Shown: in pieces, positions 60,050-64,000 of the stretch
Numbering within the stretch: position 1 is the stretch's first letter
Layout: each line of letters begins with the position of its first letter
NCBI RefSeq assembly: GCF_002865645.1
Contig: NW_020194554.1
Coordinates: forward strand, 248,001-312,000
Direction of reading: 5' to 3'
Length of the DNA stretch: 64,000 nucleotides
Origin: Hyaloscypha bicolor E
Lineage: Eukaryota > Ascomycota > Leotiomycetes > Helotiales > Hyaloscyphaceae
Position numbers and translations under genes: made by a program
The notes under the pieces: model-generated
The model's input: the letters and a program-made list of their open reading frames with translations, nothing else
What the model was told of the DNA's origin: nothing
The model's database searches: none

Positions 60050-62600
60050 GAAAGTATCTAATAACTAAGATACTATTAATATAGAGCTATAAGTAATACT
60101 AGCTAATATCCGGTAAGAATTCGATTATATAGAAAAGCTCTTTTTAGGCTCTAATAATCTCTATATTAAAAATATATAAGAGAGTATTAATTGAGCTAGA
60201 GCTAGTATTAATCTGCTATCTATTCTAATAAATAGTAAAGCTATATTTTACTAATTTAATTCTTTATTTATTCTTTTTAGAACTATCTAAGAAAATAGTA
60301 ATATCTTCGAATAAGAGAGCTATCTATTAGGCTTTAAAGTTATTCGAAGTTGTCTTTTTATTAAGTTCTTTAGTAGAATCTATTTTACTATTAGGGGCAA
60401 AATATAGTATTATAAGTTTAAGGCAAGAAATATTCGGAAATAAAATATTAAGCTACTAAACTTTAGTTTTAGGATATATTTTAGTACCTATATCTTAGCC
60501 TTTAACTATATTAGGTAGAGTAATATATCTAATAAGTAAATAGTATTAATTAATTATTTATAGTTATATTACGAAATATAGCTTTAACTCTTTAAAAGCT
60601 ATAAGAGCCGAAAATATACTAGAGTTCTAGTATAGTATAATTATAGGAATAGTTCTCTAGACTAGTAAAACTTTATAGTAAATAAAAGTAAATGTCTTTT
60701 CGAAAATATTTATATATTATCTATTTCGAGTACTAATAATTAGGTTATAGGCTATTTACTAAATCTTAAATACTTATTTCCGGCCCCTATATTATACTTT
60801 AATACTATAAAGTAATAATAGTAAAATGCAGATAATAACTACTTTATAAAGGCAAGAGGCAGGTAGTTTATTCTTAATTCTAATAAGGCTTCGGATATAT
60901 TATAAAACTTTATAGGCTTTTATAGCCTATTCGGTAATATAATATTTAAATATAAGTTTTTAATTAAATTAGATATTAAGCTAGTAAAGTATTAGCTAGC
61001 TATTTTTAGCTAAGGTAGTAATAATGAATTTAATAGTAAGGTTATTATTAACTTTATATAATAGTATATATTTTTCTCTCTTTTAAGTAAAATAGATTAT
61101 TTCAAGTTTCTCGGATATAAAAAAGATTTTATACTTATTTTTATAGGTAAGAATATTACAGATATTCGAGTCTAGTAATTTGATATTATTATTAAGGAAT
61201 AAAGAAATATAGTATAAATAAAGGTTATTAGTATATCTAAAGTATAAGGTAGGATTTTATATAATAAGTTTAGCTAGATAAAATATATAAAGAACTAGTA
61301 AAAGTAGGGAATCCTATAGAATACTATATTTAATAATATAGTATCTAGTAATTAATTTCTCTAGTTTAATTTGGATCTTCCGGTTTATAAAAAAGCTTCT
61401 TATAAGCTTAAATAGAAATAGTAGCTAGCTTTATTTAGTTATATATATAAGTAGTCTTTTAATAAATAATATATTAAAGGTGCCTTAAATATCTATAGTA
61501 ATTATAGTTATTTCTATATTATAAAATATAGTAAACTTAATATTATAAATAAAAGTAGTAATAAGATTTATAGTAAAGTATTTTAGAAAAATACTTCTAT
61601 ATTAAAAAAAGAGAATACTATAAATAAAGGTAGTTTAAATATATCTGGTAATAATTTATTCGAGACCCTTTAAAATATATAAAAGTAATATAATAGATCT
61701 CTAGAAGCAGGCTAAAAACTTATTCTTTTTTCTAATCTTTAGTAGTATAGCTATTTTAGCTAGCTTCTATAATTCTAGGAAATAGTTAAGGGCTAGATAG
61801 TAGCTAAATAACCTATAGATAGTATATTTAATATATTTTTAGTAGGCCTTAAATAGTCAAATAGTAATATAATCTATTTCGGAAAAGGTACTTGAAATAC
61901 TAATAGTATTTTATATAACTTCTTTAAATAAGATTATTTAGTTCTAGCCGAGATTTCCAGTTTTATTTCAGTTAATAAGAGGATTTTATTTCAGATTATT
62001 ATCTGTATTAAAATATCCGAGAACCTTTTTATAAAAAGCCTTAGTCTTTTCTAATATATCTTTAATCCGAATTCCGTTAATTTCTAGTAATAGTACCTTA
62101 AAATTAGAGGTAAGCTTATACTAGTTAATAATTTTATATAAGTCTGAGTTGCTTTTTATATTATTAATTCTCTATCTCTAGTATTCTCTCTTAGCCTTAT
62201 ATATTAAGTTCTTGAATTTATATATTTCGGGCAGATTATTTCTTTTAAATATAAAATTCTATATTACTAGATATAAATAGTATATCTTCTAGTATTTAGT
62301 AATCTATTAAAAGACTAAGTATTTTTTAGTTATAATTCGGTTTTCTGGCTATTTTTATTAAGAAAGTAAAGATTTTAGTAAGTGCTTTTATATAGCTATT
62401 AATATATATCTTATCTGGTAGGGTTTATAGATCTAAAAGCCTTATTATACTATTTTTAATAAGCCTAGTAAATTTGGAGAGCTTAGATTCTAGTATCTAA
62501 TATTAATTTTATTTAAAGGAAACTGAGTCTTATTTCGGAATAATAGTAATCTGAGTCTTATAGTTTAATCTGCTATATATATTACTATAAATAGAGATAT
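60050..62600 (-). pseudogene. Tad1-like LINE relic: reverse transcriptase and RNase H
   Basis: Minus-strand reading through stops: an RT block KLAKIAILLKIRKKN followed by ILKGLE (family KPGKKD...LGKGLE) near 61,750-61,650, then DSLLLLVLYIFYLAKLI (family QGSPLSPLLF-FYxAxL) and FRYTNNL (family FGYADDI, both Asp now Asn) near 61,330-61,220. Downstream an RNase H block GYSFxIY-like/INTSSSSINTLLYIF/LPDISQYYLQLYI lies at about 60,330-60,070. RT then RNase H with no LTR marks a non-LTR element. Any endonuclease should lie to the right, up to the window end, but I could not resolve it. Confidence 0.7.
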
Positions 62601-64000
62601 AAATAAATAGAATATTAGAAAAAGTTAAATCTAGTATATATTTGAATTATTAAATGAATTTACCTGATTTTCTAATAAAGTTTATACTACTAGTAGTTAC
62701 TTAGCTAATAAGTTTCTTAGATTAATAGTTAGGTTTAACTTCCGGTTCGAATATATTATACTATATATTAAAATTGCCTCTAATTAGATAGTTAGATAAT
62801 AGTATAAAATATAATATATAAGTAATAACTTCCGGTTTTATTAGTTATTAATAGTAATTAAAAATAATAAAGCTATTTATATCTGTCTAGAGAAAGTTAT
62901 AGTTATAAATCGGATAATATTATTATATTTTAATATTATTTTCTCTATAAATATAGGTTATAACTCTAGGCCTTTTAGTCTTAATAAGTTCGGGATTTTT
63001 ATTATTCTATAAATTAACTAAAATATAATAGTTAAATTCTAGATAGTTTTAGATCTTAATATCTGAATAGATCTATAGTTTTTAAATATAGATAATATCT
63101 ATATTCTTTATATATATAGTTTAGAGAAGTATAATATAGTAAAAGAAACTTTTAGCTATATTTATCTAGTAGACTTATAGGTTCCGGTTTCTGGGCTATT
63201 AATTATAGTATTTATTATAAAGCTTTAACTGGCTTTCTAATATTTAGTATCTTTATTATTAATATCTATATTTATAGTTCTTTTAAAGCTTTTAGCTAAG
63301 AGAGTAAAGTTATTAAGGTTCTTACTTAAGGTAGTAAAGTATTTTAGATAGCTTAATAGTAGAGCAGAAAAGGGCAGAAAGAGAATAGTAGTAGCTTATA
63401 AGGATCTTTTCTTATAGGCTATTATTACTATATCTTTTTATTTCTTTAATTTAATAATATTAGTTTTCTAGTCTTATATCTGAAACTAAAGTTACTAAAA
63501 TATAATAGCTTTTATAGAAAATAGTAGTATATAGAATAGCTAGAACTCTTTATTACTATAGTAATAGATTATATTTAGCTTTTTCTTAGTAAATTTAATA
63601 ACTTTACTATTCTTTTAGTATAATATAGCTAGATAATAATTATATCTAGTAGAAAAGAGTTTATAGTAGTTAGTATAGCAGGTATTTCCTATATAGTTTA
63701 CTCTAGAGAAGCTAATATATTTATTAATTCGAATATTATATATATTATAATATATATATCTTATATATTTTATAGGGTTATAGAAGCCTTAATAGCCCGA
63801 ATTATAGTATAAAATAGCTATTTTCTTCTCGATTATTTTTGAGAGCTTACTAGTATTAAAGAATCTAAAGGCTCTACTAATAGAGGCTAGAAAGAAGATA
63901 ATTCAAGTAATTTTACCGGATTAAAGGTCCGGTCTATATCGGGAAAATTAGTAACTAATAGGCCTAATAGTAGTCTATATAAAGACTTCTTTTTTAATAA
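62601..64000. other. AT-rich, RIP-like sequence to the window end
   Basis: Probably the 5' part (ORF1/endonuclease) of the LINE relic. No block was recognised with confidence on either strand. Confidence 0.35.

Overview
The window looks like nuclear DNA of a filamentous ascomycete (Pezizomycotina). The support is: short introns with GT...AG ends and CTAAC/CTGAC-like branch sites; a HET-domain gene; a Clr5-ankyrin gene; a fungal transcription-factor-like protein; and AT-rich blocks full of transposon relics whose decay is almost entirely C-to-T and G-to-A, the signature of repeat-induced point mutation (RIP). A leotiomycete is plausible but cannot be proven from the sequence. I saw no tRNA, rRNA or CRISPR array.

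Left half (about 1 to 34,100) is gene-bearing and of moderate GC. In order it holds: the 3' part of a type-B carboxylesterase with two frame breaks; a short 2EXR-like protein; a TIR element holding a long TAA microsatellite; a three-exon 2-oxoglutarate/Fe(II) oxygenase; a decayed haloalkane dehalogenase whose nucleophile Asp is Gly; a palindrome-rich repeat block; a HET-domain gene; a short-chain dehydrogenase with a damaged active site and frame; a transcription-factor-like gene; a four-exon MFS sugar transporter; glucosamine-6-phosphate N-acetyltransferase (GNA1); a coiled-coil protein; a Gfo/Idh/MocA oxidoreductase; a 1275-residue Clr5-ankyrin protein; a small two-exon gene; and a four-exon multipass membrane protein. 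Small TIR elements (MITE-like) lie between 28.5 and 31.0 kb. Most genes look independent; I see no clear biosynthetic cluster.

Right half (about 34,500 to 64,000) is mostly an AT-rich transposon block. A Ty1/copia element on the minus strand (170-bp LTRs at 34,538 and 54,479) was split by a 13-kb Ty3/gypsy element on the plus strand (about 303-bp LTRs at 39,255 and 52,111, ATAC target duplication). The gypsy element has gag, pol and an extra ~900-codon open frame between pol and the 3' LTR that I do not recognise. Beyond it lie a decayed Cys-rich ORF, a Tc1/mariner element with ~100-bp TIRs that split a more GC-rich ORF at a TA, and a Tad1-like LINE relic on the minus strand. All are heavily mutated; nearly every in-frame stop is TAG or TAA where CAG, CAA or TGG is expected.

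Coordinates of spliced genes are outer bounds; exon coordinates are in the evidence text. No searches were run; family names come from recognising motifs by eye.
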